Source of the DNA: SW4 sp042466115
GTDB taxonomy: Bacteria > Pseudomonadota > Alphaproteobacteria > Rhodobacterales > Rhodobacteraceae
Direction of reading: 5' to 3'
Length of the DNA: 64,000 nt
NCBI RefSeq assembly: GCF_042466115.1
Contig: NZ_JAXHBQ010000001.1
Coordinates: 1,550,001 to 1,614,000, forward strand
Translations under genes and position numbers: made by a program
Shown here: positions 1 through 9,209 of the stretch, one piece after another
How the letters are laid out: every line of letters begins with the position of its first letter
How positions within the stretch are numbered: position 1 is the stretch's first letter
Notes under the pieces: generated by a model
What the model was told of the DNA's origin: nothing
What the model saw: the letters and a program-made list of their open reading frames with translations, nothing else
Database searches by the model: none

Positions 1-535
1 CACCCGACAGGGTCAAGTCTGTCAACGGCGACAAAACCCAAACCACAAGCGGTTGCGCCAACCCGGCACTGCAGATCTGTGCCAATAGCGAAAGCGCCAA
101 ACCACCGCCCGCGCTGTCACCGGCCAGGATCACCGGACCTTGCGCAGCCAGTTCGCGATACACGCGCAACGCTGCGTCGGGCGCAGCAGGAAACGGGTTT
201 TCAGGCGCAAGCGGATATTTTGGCAAGATCACACGCAGTCCGCACTTTTGCGAAATCCGCTTTGCGAAACCGTAATACGCCGTGGGACTGCCAAAAAAGT
301 ATCCGCCACCATGAAAATACAGGATCGGCACGCCGTCAGTTGGCCCGACCTCCATGACTTCGATCCCGCCAATGCGTGCCATTCGTGCGTCGCGTGGCGG
401 CCCGTAAAACAGACGCATCTGCCCCGCAAACCGCTTGCGTGCCCGTTCGGGTTGCGCGGCTGACAAACGCGCCATCGCAGGCCGCTGGAACGCCCTTAAC
501 CATCGGTTCAAAAGGCGGGTGCGCAAGCTAGGCAC
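1..535 (-). CDS. Alpha/beta hydrolase, HSL family (partial)
   Basis: Esterase/lipase-type hydrolase of the hormone-sensitive-lipase family, cut off by the left edge of the window so that the Asp/His end of the triad is missing. The minus-strand frame encodes the oxyanion-hole motif HGGGYFFG and then the nucleophile motif GDSAGGG, spaced as in this family. I chose the GTG at 535, which overlaps the stop of gshB by 8 bases and suggests coupled translation; an in-frame ATG at 475 is the alternative. Substrate cannot be inferred. The family is clear from the two motifs, the start less so. Confidence 0.85.
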   Translation of the reverse strand, partial: MPSLRTRLLNRWLRAFQRPAMARLSAAQPERARKRFAGQMRLFYGPPRDARMARIGGIEVMEVGPTDGVPILYFHGGGYFFGSPTAYYGFAKRISQKCGLRVILPKYPLAPENPFPAAPDAALRVYRELAAQGPVILAGDSAGGGLALSLLAQICSAGLAQPLVVWVLSPLTDLTLSG

Positions 536-1469
536 GGCGGCGCTCGATCGCTTGCCAGATTTTCTCGGCAATGTTGGTGCCATCGAATCGTTCCAGTTCC
601 TGAATGCCGGTGGGTGAGGTCACGTTGATTTCCGTGAGCCAGTCGCCAATCACGTCAATCCCGACAAACACCTGACCTTTTTCGCGCAACAGCGGGCCGA
701 TGCGCGCGCAAATCTCAAGGTCGCGCGGGGTAAGGTCAACTTTTTCGGCGCGCCCGCCCACATGCATGTTGGACCGCGTTTCGCCCTTGGCAGGCACGCG
801 GTTGATTGCGCCCACAGGTTCGCCGTCAACCAGAATGACCCGCTTGTCGCCCGCAGACACAGCGGGCAGGAATTTCTGCGCGATCAGCGGTTCGTTGTTA
901 ATGCCCGTGAACATTTCATGAAGCGAGGCGAGGTTGCCGTCCTCGGCGTGCAGCTTGAACACGCCAGCACCGCCATTGCCGTAAAGCGGTTTCAGGATGA
1001 TATCACCGTGGCGGGCGCGAAAGGCGCGCAGCGTATCCAGATCGCGCGCGACAGCCGTCGGCGGTGTCAGATCGGGAAAGTCCAGAACCAGCAGTTTTTC
1101 AGGATAGTTGCGCACCCAAAACGGGTCATTCACCACCAGCGTGTCGGGATGAATCCGGTCGAGCAGATGGGTTGTCGTGATATATCCCATGTCGAACGGC
1201 GGGTCCTGACGCAGCCAGACCACATCGAAATCGGCCAGATCAACCTCGGTCTCCGCGCCCAGCGCAAAGTGATTGCCCACCTCGCGTTTGACAGTCAGCG
1301 GCCAGCCGCGCGCGGTGATCCGCCCCTCTTGATAGGCAAGCCTGTCAGGCGTGTAATAAAACAGGGAATGGCCGCGCGCCTGCGCTTCTTCGGCGATGCG
1401 GAAGGTGCTGTCAGCGTCGATATTGATCGGCCCGATCGGGTCCATCTGAAACGCAACTTTGAGGGTCAT
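528..1469 (-). CDS. gshB: Glutathione synthetase
   Basis: Joins gamma-glutamylcysteine and glycine with ATP to make glutathione in the cytoplasm. The 313-residue protein has the family length. The N-terminal substrate domain begins MTLKVAFQMDPIGPI, RQDPPFD lies at about 87-93, and the ATP-grasp part has GNGGAG at 164-169, GDKR at 207-210 and NVTSPTG at 282-288. A GTG lies directly before the chosen ATG (at 1472), but the ATG at 1469 follows AGGAAG at better spacing. It sits in the common alphaproteobacterial order rsmI-yraN-gshB on the minus strand. Confidence 0.96.
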   Translation of the reverse strand: MTLKVAFQMDPIGPINIDADSTFRIAEEAQARGHSLFYYTPDRLAYQEGRITARGWPLTVKREVGNHFALGAETEVDLADFDVVWLRQDPPFDMGYITTTHLLDRIHPDTLVVNDPFWVRNYPEKLLVLDFPDLTPPTAVARDLDTLRAFRARHGDIILKPLYGNGGAGVFKLHAEDGNLASLHEMFTGINNEPLIAQKFLPAVSAGDKRVILVDGEPVGAINRVPAKGETRSNMHVGGRAEKVDLTPRDLEICARIGPLLREKGQVFVGIDVIGDWLTEINVTSPTGIQELERFDGTNIAEKIWQAIERRRA

Positions 1470-1537
1470 CACGGGCTTCCTGTTTCACTGTCCCGTCTTA
1501 GATGGCCTAGGCTAGCTACAGGTGCAAGGCGCGCGCG

Positions 1538-1894
1538 CTAGAATTCCTGAAAGGCGTTTTCAAGGATCGCGATTTCACCGATCCCGTTCACTGTCGCAAG
1601 ATCAAAGCGCACATCCGTCAACTGGCCGCGCGGCTGGGTGCCCAGAAATTCGCTGGCCGCCATGCTGATCCGGTCCATCTGGTGGCGCGACAGACTTTGG
1701 GCCGCGCGCCCGTGACTGCGGCTTTTCTTGACCTCGACGAAAATCAGGCCATCGCCGCTTTGCACGATCAAATCAATCTCGCCGCCCTTGCCCCGCCAGC
1801 GGCGGGATACGACCGTGCAACCACGGCGCTGATAATCCTGCGCAACCGCGTCCTCGGCAGATAGGCCTGCGTGATAAGACGTGATCCCGCTCAT
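1538..1894 (-). CDS. YraN family protein (UPF0102), nuclease-like fold
   Basis: Small 118-residue protein of the YraN/UPF0102 family, which has a restriction-endonuclease-like fold. Visible core: AEDAVAQDYQRRGC near 14-27, GGEIDLIVQSGDGLIFVEVK around 37-56 (the E...D...ExK pattern of the fold), and SLSRHQMDRI after it. The exact role is not settled for the family. Its ATG overlaps the stop of rsmI by 4 bases, so the two are translationally coupled, as in many proteobacteria. Confidence 0.92.
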   Translation of the reverse strand: MSGITSYHAGLSAEDAVAQDYQRRGCTVVSRRWRGKGGEIDLIVQSGDGLIFVEVKKSRSHGRAAQSLSRHQMDRISMAASEFLGTQPRGQLTDVRFDLATVNGIGEIAILENAFQEF

Positions 1895-2751
1895 GTATCA
1901 TCCTCAAGTTTCAGGGCCATTTGATAGACATCGCGCCGCGCCAGTCCGAACGCGCCCGCAACAGCCGTTGCCGCATCCTTGACCCGCATCGTTTTCATCG
2001 CGTCACGCAAGGCACCTTCAATTTCATCCGCGCCGGTTTCGCGGCCATCGCCGCGATCAACCAGCACCACAACTTCACCGCGCAGCGGTGTATCGCCGAT
2101 CGCAAGCGACAGTTCGCCAAGCGTGCCACGCTGCACTTCTTCAAACTTTTTGGTCAGCTCGCGGCACACCACGGCCGACCGTCCGGCCCCCAAGACCTCG
2201 CACATATTGCTTAACAGTTTGCCAACGCGTTTGGGCAACTCGTAAAACACCAGCGTCGCGCGCACATCGGCCAAAGCGGCCAGTTCGCCGCGCCGCGCCG
2301 CATCGGTATTGGGCAGAAATCCGGCGAACAAAAACCTGTCGCTGGGCAGGCCCGACACAGTAAGTGCCGCCAGCACAGCCGAGGCGCCGGGCGCGCCAAT
2401 CACTTGATATCCTTCAGTAATTGCTGCTCGGCCAAGGGCAAACCCCGGGTCCGCAACCAATGGTGTACCCGCTTCAGACACATAGGCCACGGATTTGCCA
2501 TCGGCGATGTTCGCCATCAGACGCGCACGCACATGTTCACTGCTGTGGTCGTGGTAGGCGACGATCTGCCGGTCGCCCAATGGCACACCGTGAATATCCA
2601 TCAGCTTGCGCGCCGTGCGCGTGTCTTCGGCAGCGATCACATCGGCACTGGCCAGAATATCCAGGCCGCGTAGTGTAATGTCACGCGCCGCCCCGATCGG
2701 GGTCGCGACAAAATACAGACCGGCAGAGAGTGGCTTGGTTTCAAAAATCAT
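1891..2751 (-). CDS. rsmI: 16S rRNA (cytidine(1402)-2'-O)-methyltransferase
   Basis: Methylates the ribose 2'-O of C1402 in the 16S rRNA decoding centre with SAM. The 286-residue protein has the tetrapyrrole-methylase fold: LYFVATPIGAARDITLR near the N-terminus, AEDTRTARKL at about 40-50, YVSEAGTPLVADPG around 90-103, GAPGASAVLAAL and FYELPKR. A small C-terminal helical domain follows, as in RsmI. It is divergent from the LppC-like lipoprotein gene, with about 105 bases between the starts. Confidence 0.96.
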   Translation of the reverse strand: MIFETKPLSAGLYFVATPIGAARDITLRGLDILASADVIAAEDTRTARKLMDIHGVPLGDRQIVAYHDHSSEHVRARLMANIADGKSVAYVSEAGTPLVADPGFALGRAAITEGYQVIGAPGASAVLAALTVSGLPSDRFLFAGFLPNTDAARRGELAALADVRATLVFYELPKRVGKLLSNMCEVLGAGRSAVVCRELTKKFEEVQRGTLGELSLAIGDTPLRGEVVVLVDRGDGRETGADEIEGALRDAMKTMRVKDAATAVAGAFGLARRDVYQMALKLEDDT

Positions 2752-2858
2752 GACTCGACCCTTGTGCCCTCTGCCTTATTATGGTCCCAGCATGCGCGGC
2801 CATTCAGCGGCCCGCCAGCTTTGCGCACCATGCGCCACCAGAGGGAGTGAGATAGTCC

Positions 2859-4046
2859 ATGTTTACCTGTTTGCCCAGCCTGCGTCAGGCCGCCCTGCGT
2901 TTGATTGCCGCCATGTCGTTTGTGTGGCTTGCCGCCTGTGACCCAGCAATGCTTGGCGGCGCTGGTGGTGATGGCGGCCCGACGATCGACCCAAGTGCCC
3001 CTGTGCAGGTTGCACTGCTGGTTCCGGGCGGATCGGGTCAAGCAACCGATAGCTTCCTTGCCCAGAACCTTGAAAATGCGGCCCGCATGGCAATAGCAGA
3101 CCTGAACGGCGTGACGATCAACCTGCGCGTTTACAACACTGCAGGCAATCCGCAGCAAGCCGCTGCAATGGCCACTCAGGCCATCAGCGATGGCGCACGC
3201 ATCATCATCGGCCCGCTTTACGCCGAAGCCGCGAACGCCGCTGGCCTTGCTGCATCGCAGGCTGGCATCAACGTTCTTGCCTTTTCCAACAACACAACGA
3301 TTGCCGGCGGCAATGTCTTTGTTCTGGGCGCGACATTCCGCAATACGGCGGACCGGCTGGTCGGCTATTCAACGGCGCAAGGGCTTGATCGTATCCTGAT
3401 TGCCCACGCGGATGACCTGCAGGGTAACCTTGGCCGTGATGCGATTGCCGCTGCGGCCCGCGCCAAAGGCGCAACGGTCACAGGCATCCAAAGCTATGCA
3501 TTCAGTCAGGATGGTATCTTTCAGGCGGCTGGCCCCATCGCCGCCGCTGTTGGTTCCACGGGTGCCGAAGCCGTGTTCGTGACGGGTGGCGTGAACGCCG
3601 ACCTGCCGATCCTTGCAACGGCCCTGCCTGATCGCGGGTTCAACCCCGGTGCAACACCTCTTATTGGCCTGACACGCTGGAACGCCGCGCCGCAAGCGCT
3701 GTCCCTGCCCGGCCTACAGGGCGGCTATTTCGCGCTGCCTGATCAGGGGATGAGTGCCGGATTCGAAAGCCGCTACACCGCCACATATGGCGAAGCACCG
3801 CACCCGCTGGCCGGTCTGGCCTATGACGGGATCGCCGCCGTGGGCGCATTGGTTGCCGATGGCAACCGCGATGCGCTGACCCGTGCCGCATTGACACAAC
3901 GGTCGGGCTTTCAGGGCACAAGCGGCATCTTCCGTTTCTTGCCCAATGGCACGAACGAGCGCGGCCTTGCCGTCGCACAAATCCGCAACAATCAGGTTGT
4001 CATCGTTGACCCAGCCCCCAGAAGTTTTGGTGGCGCAGGGCTCTGA
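2859..4046 (+). CDS. LppC/LpoA-like lipoprotein, penicillin-binding protein activator family
   Basis: Predicted periplasmic lipoprotein of the LppC family with a type-1 periplasmic-binding (leucine-binding-like) fold. In gammaproteobacteria LpoA activates PBP1A; in alphaproteobacteria the role is only presumed. The 395-residue product has a signal peptide ending in lipobox LAAC with Cys27, a low-complexity Gly/Ala linker, then VQVALLVPGGSG and IIIGPLYAEAANAAG, which are typical of the fold. It is divergent from rsmI and overlaps the start of glnD, so the two may be cotranscribed. Confidence 0.88.
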   Translation: MFTCLPSLRQAALRLIAAMSFVWLAACDPAMLGGAGGDGGPTIDPSAPVQVALLVPGGSGQATDSFLAQNLENAARMAIADLNGVTINLRVYNTAGNPQQAAAMATQAISDGARIIIGPLYAEAANAAGLAASQAGINVLAFSNNTTIAGGNVFVLGATFRNTADRLVGYSTAQGLDRILIAHADDLQGNLGRDAIAAAARAKGATVTGIQSYAFSQDGIFQAAGPIAAAVGSTGAEAVFVTGGVNADLPILATALPDRGFNPGATPLIGLTRWNAAPQALSLPGLQGGYFALPDQGMSAGFESRYTATYGEAPHPLAGLAYDGIAAVGALVADGNRDALTRAALTQRSGFQGTSGIFRFLPNGTNERGLAVAQIRNNQVVIVDPAPRSFGGAGL

Positions 4047-6837
4047 CGCCCTTCCCACACAATCCGATCACATAAGCACAGATCCCGCGACGCCGGACAG
4101 TTTTCTCTGTCCGGCGCAGGACATTTTTGACGCACCTGCGGTCGCGAACGCGCTGACCAAGGCTCTGCAAAACCAAACCGATCCCAAGGCCATTCGTGCC
4201 GCCGCCGTTGCGGTTCTGGCAGCAGCCCAAAAACGCGGGCGCGCGGCCATTGCCGATGCCTTTGCCAAGGATCCGTTTGCCGCCCGTCCGACAACACGTG
4301 CCTATGCCTGGCTCACAGATCAGATCATCACCTCGGCCCTTGGCGTCGCACTTGACCATCTGCATCCGCTGCCCAACCCGACAGCCGCCGAAAACATCGC
4401 CGTCATCGCAGTGGGTGGCTATGGGCGCGGCGAAATGGCCCCACATTCCGATGTCGATCTGCTGTTCCTGACGCCCTACAAAACGACCCCTTGGGCGGAA
4501 AGCCTGATTGAATCGCTGCTTTATATTCTGTGGGATCTCAAGCTCAAGGTTGGCCACGCAACGCGCACCATCAAGGACTGCCTGCGCCTTGCCCGCGAAG
4601 ATTACACGATCCGCACGTCGCTGGTTGAATACCGCTACCTCGAGGGCGATCCCGACCTTGCGCAATCACTGGCCGATCTTTTGTGGAAAGACCTTTTCAA
4701 ATCCACTGCTCCCGATTTCATCGAGGCCAAACTGGCCGAACGCGCCGAACGTCACCGCAAACAAGGCGGGCAGCGTTACGTCGTCGAACCCAACGTCAAA
4801 GAGGGCAAGGGCGGGTTGCGCGACCTGCAAACGCTTTACTGGATCGGCAAATATGTGAACCACGTGCGCACCGCTGCGGAACTGGTCGATGCGGGTGTGT
4901 TCACGCAGGACGAATACGACACCTTTCACACGGCCGAGGATTTTCTCTGGGCTGTGCGTTGCCACCTGCATCTGATCACTGGACGCGCCACCGATCAGCT
5001 GACGTTTGACTTGCAGGTCGAGGTCGCCGCGCGCATGGGCTATACCGATCACGGTGGCCGCCGCGCCGTCGAACACTTCATGCAGGATTACTTTCGCCGC
5101 GCCACGCAGGTGGGTGAATTGACACGTGTCTTTCTGACAGCCCTGGAAACACATTACATCAAGGCCGAGCCGATGCTGACCCGCTTGCTCAAGCGGCGCA
5201 AAAAGGCACGCGCCCCCTATGCGATCAAGCAAAACCGCCTGACTGTCGACGACGAAACACTTTTCCTGTCCGACAAACTCAACATGCTCCGCATATTCGA
5301 GGAAGCCCTGCGCACTGGCACGCTGCTGCACCCGGATGCGATGCGCCTGCTGGCCAACAACCTTGGCCTGATCGACCGCGAGATGCAGGGCGACAAGGAA
5401 GCCAACCGCATTTTTCTTGATCTGCTTTTGAAACACGGCAACCCCGAACGGGCTTTGCGCCGGATGAACGAATTGGGTGTTTTGGGGGCGTTTATCCCTG
5501 AATTTGCGACCATCGTCGCGATGATGCAATTCAACATGTATCACCACTACACCGTTGACGAACACACGATCCAATGCATCAGCCACCTTGCCAAGATCGA
5601 GCGCGCCGAACTTGACGACGAACTGCCCGTGTCCGCGGCCATCATCAAGAACGGGATCAACCGGAAAGTGATGTATGTGGCAATGCTGCTGCACGATATC
5701 GGCAAGGGGCGCGACGAAGACCATTCGGTGCTGGGTGCACAAATTGCCCGCAAACTCGCGCCGCGTCTTGGGCTGAAGCGCAAGGAATGCGACACGGTTG
5801 AATGGCTGGTGCGCTATCACCTGCTGATGTCGGATATGGCGCAAAAACGCGATATCGCCGACCCGCGCACCGTGCGTGATTTTGCCAAGGCCGTGAAAAC
5901 CAAAGAACGGCTTGATCTGCTGTGTGTGCTGACGGTCTGTGACATTCGCGGCGTTGGCCCCAATACGTGGAACAACTGGAAAGCGTCCCTGCTGCGCGCG
6001 CTTTATCGCCAGACCAGCCGCGCGCTGGAAGAAGGGATGGAGGCGCTGAACCGCGAAGAACGCGGAACCGAGGCGAAAAAGAACCTGCGCGCGGCCCTCC
6101 CCGATTGGGACGAAAAAGACCTGCGCACCGAAGTGGCGCGCCATTATCCGCCATACTGGCAAGGCCTGCATGTAACGGCCCATGCAGATTTCGCCAAGCT
6201 GTTGCGCGGCATTAGCGATGATGAAATCCGCCTGGAACTGACACCCGACCCCGACCGCGACGCCACGCGCGTTTGCTTTGCCATGGCTGATCATCCGGGC
6301 ATCTTTAGCCGGATGTGTGGCGCGCTGGCCCTTGTTGGGGCAAATATCGTCGATGCGCGCACGTTTACATCCAAGGACGGCTACGCCACCGCCGCATTCT
6401 GGATCCAAGATGCCAACGGCGCGCCCTATGATCCCACCCGCCTGCCGCGCCTGCGCGCAATGATCCAGAAGACACTTCTTGGCAAAGTGGTGACGGGCGA
6501 AGCCATGCGCGACCGCGACAAGATCAAGAAACGCGAACGCGCCTTCAAAGTGCCGACCTCAATCGCCTTTGATAACGAGGGATCGGAGATTTACACGATC
6601 ATCGAGGTCGATACCCGCGACCGGCCCGGCTTGCTGTTTGATCTGACGCGCACCTTGGCCAATGCCAACATCTATATCGCCAGTGCCGTGGTCGCGACCT
6701 ACGGCGAACAGGTGGTCGATACCTTCTATGTCAAAGACATGTTCGGCCTGAAATTCCACGCCGAAAGCAAGCAGCGCAGCCTTGAAAAGAAACTGCGCGA
6801 GGCAATCGCGCGCGGGGCCGAACGGGCGCAGGAATGA
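4030..6837 (+). CDS. glnD: [Protein-PII] uridylyltransferase / uridylyl-removing enzyme
   Basis: Bifunctional nitrogen sensor that uridylylates PII under nitrogen limitation and removes UMP when glutamine is high. Domain order fits GlnD: nucleotidyltransferase motif GGYGRGEM...SDVDLL near 128-143, GlnD PII-uridylyltransferase region, HD hydrolase motif LLHDIGKG at about 553, and two C-terminal ACT domains at about 750 and 857 that bind glutamine. The reading frame is open from an ATG at 3946 inside the previous gene, but the N-terminus there is unlike GlnD. I chose the GTG at 4030 (935 residues), which overlaps the upstream stop by 17 bases; a TTG at 4027 is also possible. Confidence 0.95.
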   Translation: MAQGSDALPTQSDHISTDPATPDSFLCPAQDIFDAPAVANALTKALQNQTDPKAIRAAAVAVLAAAQKRGRAAIADAFAKDPFAARPTTRAYAWLTDQIITSALGVALDHLHPLPNPTAAENIAVIAVGGYGRGEMAPHSDVDLLFLTPYKTTPWAESLIESLLYILWDLKLKVGHATRTIKDCLRLAREDYTIRTSLVEYRYLEGDPDLAQSLADLLWKDLFKSTAPDFIEAKLAERAERHRKQGGQRYVVEPNVKEGKGGLRDLQTLYWIGKYVNHVRTAAELVDAGVFTQDEYDTFHTAEDFLWAVRCHLHLITGRATDQLTFDLQVEVAARMGYTDHGGRRAVEHFMQDYFRRATQVGELTRVFLTALETHYIKAEPMLTRLLKRRKKARAPYAIKQNRLTVDDETLFLSDKLNMLRIFEEALRTGTLLHPDAMRLLANNLGLIDREMQGDKEANRIFLDLLLKHGNPERALRRMNELGVLGAFIPEFATIVAMMQFNMYHHYTVDEHTIQCISHLAKIERAELDDELPVSAAIIKNGINRKVMYVAMLLHDIGKGRDEDHSVLGAQIARKLAPRLGLKRKECDTVEWLVRYHLLMSDMAQKRDIADPRTVRDFAKAVKTKERLDLLCVLTVCDIRGVGPNTWNNWKASLLRALYRQTSRALEEGMEALNREERGTEAKKNLRAALPDWDEKDLRTEVARHYPPYWQGLHVTAHADFAKLLRGISDDEIRLELTPDPDRDATRVCFAMADHPGIFSRMCGALALVGANIVDARTFTSKDGYATAAFWIQDANGAPYDPTRLPRLRAMIQKTLLGKVVTGEAMRDRDKIKKRERAFKVPTSIAFDNEGSEIYTIIEVDTRDRPGLLFDLTRTLANANIYIASAVVATYGEQVVDTFYVKDMFGLKFHAESKQRSLEKKLREAIARGAERAQE

Positions 6838-7415
6838 CTACCGGCGTTTGGGACTCACTACTTTCCGAGTTCGCGCAGGTCTATGCGGCGACACCCCGAC
6901 TTCAAGCCTTTTGCGCATTTCCTAACGATATCTCGCGTCAGGGTGTCCTGGCACATGACATTCCAGCACGTGCGCTGCTTGAATCCGATCCGGGTTTGAC
7001 GACCGACGATTACACCGGCTTGCGCGATGCATTTATCGCCGCATCCAGTCATGCGCTATGGCGCGAAACCTATAAAGGCACAGATATCGATCAAGATTTC
7101 CTTGATCGTTTCGGTTGTTATTGCCTGATTGGTCACGGCGGCGCCTTTTCAAGCGAAAGCCTTTTTGCATACGTCGTTTATATGCCGGCCAACCTCCACT
7201 ACCCGTGGCACGACCACCCCGCCGAGGAGATATATTTCGTTCTTGCCGGTGAAGCCGAATTTCATCGCCAGGGCGAACCGTCCGAGGTTCTGAAATCCGG
7301 TGAGGTGTCATTTCATACCAGCAGCCAGCCCCATGCCATGACAACACATGATCATCCGGTCATGGCGCTTGTTCTGTGGCGTGACGGGTTCGCAACGAGC
7401 CCGAAACTGACATGA
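6834..7415 (+). CDS. DMSP lyase-like cupin protein (DddQ type)
   Basis: A 193-residue single-cupin protein resembling the dimethylsulfoniopropionate lyase family, which cleaves DMSP to DMS and acrylate. The metal-site pattern H-x-H-x3-E-x-Y is present as H126, H128, E132, Y134, with the distal His at H167 in QPHAM and a conserved YMPANLHYPWH stretch before it. This matches the length and ligand set known for DddQ/DddW/DddK-type enzymes. The gene overlaps the glnD stop by 4 bases and precedes a small YdeI-type gene and murJ, so it sits in a housekeeping operon rather than beside dmdA or other DMSP genes. Substrate is inferred. Confidence 0.72.
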   Translation: MTTGVWDSLLSEFAQVYAATPRLQAFCAFPNDISRQGVLAHDIPARALLESDPGLTTDDYTGLRDAFIAASSHALWRETYKGTDIDQDFLDRFGCYCLIGHGGAFSSESLFAYVVYMPANLHYPWHDHPAEEIYFVLAGEAEFHRQGEPSEVLKSGEVSFHTSSQPHAMTTHDHPVMALVLWRDGFATSPKLT

Positions 7416-7422
7416 GGGAGAA

Positions 7423-7668
7423 ATGACCCTAACACGTGACATCAACCCGATGCCTGATTTCGTGCAAACCGCGCTGGACAATCGTGGCCTGCGCGCCGCG
7501 TTCGATGCCCGCCCCGATTATCAACGTAACGACTGGCTGGGCTGGATCGCGCGTGCCAAACGTGAAGAAACGCGGCAACGGCGGCTGGAAAAAATGCTGA
7601 CAGAGCTTGCGCAAGGGCATGGCTACATGGGAATGGCGTGGCAGCCATCGCCCAACAAGGACGCCTGA
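7423..7668 (+). CDS. YdeI/OmpD-associated (OmdA) domain small protein
   Basis: An 81-residue basic protein with the C-terminal motif of YdeI/OmpD-associated proteins: a Trp-Ile then AKREETRQRRLEKML, with LTELAQGHG after it. Full-length family members carry an extra N-terminal domain, so this is a minimal version. Function is unknown beyond links to envelope stress and bacteriocin resistance in enterobacteria. The ATG at 7423 follows gggagaa. The gene lies 7 bases after the DMSP-lyase-like gene and 2 bases before the proposed TTG start of murJ. Confidence 0.7.
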   Translation: MTLTRDINPMPDFVQTALDNRGLRAAFDARPDYQRNDWLGWIARAKREETRQRRLEKMLTELAQGHGYMGMAWQPSPNKDA

Positions 7669-7670
7669 AT

Positions 7671-9209
7671 TTGAAACCGATCCGCCTAGTCTCGGGCTTT
7701 TTGACCGTCGGGGTCTGGACCTTGCTTAGCCGCATCCTTGGGTTTGTGCGCGATATCATGATCGCGGCCTACCTTGGCACGGGGCCGGTCGCCGAAGCCT
7801 TTCTGGTTGCCTTCTCCCTGCCCAACATGTTTCGCCGTTTCTTTGCCGAAGGCGCGTTCAACATGGCCTTTGTGCCGATGTTCTCCAAAAAGCTGGAGGG
7901 CGGGGAAGACGCGCAAACCTTTGCCCGCGATGCGTTTACGGGGCTGGCGACGATCCTGATTGCATTCACGCTGCTGGCCACTGTGTTCATGCCGTTCCTT
8001 GTGATGGCTATGGCCAGCGGGTTTCTGGGCGACGAACGCTTTGATCTGGCGGTTGATTATGGGCGCATAGCCTTTCCATACATCCTGTTCATCTCGCTTG
8101 CGGCGCTTTTGTCCGGTGTCTTGAACGCCACAGGCCGTTTCATCGCCGCCGCCGCCGCGCCTGTGTTGCTGAACCTGATCTTTGTGGTCGCCATCTTGCT
8201 GGGCAACCGTTTGGGCTGGCCAATAGGTGATACGCTGGCCTGGGCCGTGCCGCTGGCAGGTATCGCGCAACTGGTGCTTGTCTGGATCGCGGCCAGCCGC
8301 GCCGGTTTTCGCCTGATCCCGCGCCGCCCCCGCCTTACACCCGATTTGAAACGCCTTGCGGTGATCGCCGCACCTGCGGCATTGGCGGGCGGTGTCGTGC
8401 AAATCAACCTGTTGGTCGGTCGTCAGGTGGCCAGCTTTTTCGACGGGGCGATCGCGTGGCTGTCCTATGCGGACCGTCTGTATCAACTGCCGCTTGGCGT
8501 GGTCGGTATTGCCATCGGCGTGGTCCTGCTGCCCGACCTGTCGCGCCGTCTGCGCGCAGGCGATCTGGCAGGCGGGCGCGATGCATTCAACCGCGCCTGC
8601 GAGTTGAGCCTGGCACTGACAATCCCCGCCGCTGTGGCGTTGATGGTGATCCCCTTGCCACTGGTCACGGTGCTGTTCCAAAGGGGCGCGTTCGGGGCTG
8701 ATGATGCCGCGGCAACAGCGCTGGCAGTCGCCGTCTATGGCCTTGGGCTGCCCGCATTCGTGATGCAAAAAGCCCTGCAACCTCTGTTTTTCGCCCGCGA
8801 AGACACGCGCCGTCCGTTCTATTACGCGCTGGCCTCGCTGGTGGTGAACGCGGTCATCGCCTTTGGCCTGTCCTACTACATCGGCTATATCGCCGCCGCC
8901 CTTGGCACCACGCTGGCGGGCTGGGCGATGGTTGTGCTGCTGTGGCGTGGATCGCGCGATATGGGCGAAGCCGCACAGTTCGATACCCGTTTCAAGCGCC
9001 GCATCTGGCGCATCATCGCAGTGTCGCTGCTCATGGGTGTGATCCTGTGGGCGCTGACCCTTTTGATCGGCCCGTTCCTGATGGTCCCCACCTGGCGCTA
9101 CCTTGCGCTGGCCGTGTTGGTGCTGATCGGCATTACAGCCTATTTCACATCGGGCCACCTTTTCGGTGCATTCCGCCTTGGTGAATTCAAGCGGGCGATG
9201 CGCCGCTAG
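7671..9209 (+). CDS. murJ: Lipid II flippase MurJ (MviN)
   Basis: Flips lipid II across the inner membrane for peptidoglycan synthesis. About 512 residues with 14 expected membrane segments. The N-terminus KPIRLVSGFLTVGVWTLLSR followed by ILGFVRDIMIAAYLG and the motif FRRFFAEGAFNMAFVPMF are MurJ signatures. I chose TTG at 7671, two bases after the previous stop, because family members begin just before KPIRL; an ATG at 7638 inside the upstream gene would add 11 unrelated residues. Confidence 0.95.
   Translation: MKPIRLVSGFLTVGVWTLLSRILGFVRDIMIAAYLGTGPVAEAFLVAFSLPNMFRRFFAEGAFNMAFVPMFSKKLEGGEDAQTFARDAFTGLATILIAFTLLATVFMPFLVMAMASGFLGDERFDLAVDYGRIAFPYILFISLAALLSGVLNATGRFIAAAAAPVLLNLIFVVAILLGNRLGWPIGDTLAWAVPLAGIAQLVLVWIAASRAGFRLIPRRPRLTPDLKRLAVIAAPAALAGGVVQINLLVGRQVASFFDGAIAWLSYADRLYQLPLGVVGIAIGVVLLPDLSRRLRAGDLAGGRDAFNRACELSLALTIPAAVALMVIPLPLVTVLFQRGAFGADDAAATALAVAVYGLGLPAFVMQKALQPLFFAREDTRRPFYYALASLVVNAVIAFGLSYYIGYIAAALGTTLAGWAMVVLLWRGSRDMGEAAQFDTRFKRRIWRIIAVSLLMGVILWALTLLIGPFLMVPTWRYLALAVLVLIGITAYFTSGHLFGAFRLGEFKRAMRR

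Noticed and set aside
4666..6408. 580-codon open frame on the minus strand inside glnD
   Set aside because: Mirror of a strong GlnD coding frame in GC-rich DNA; composition is shadow-like and no motif is visible.
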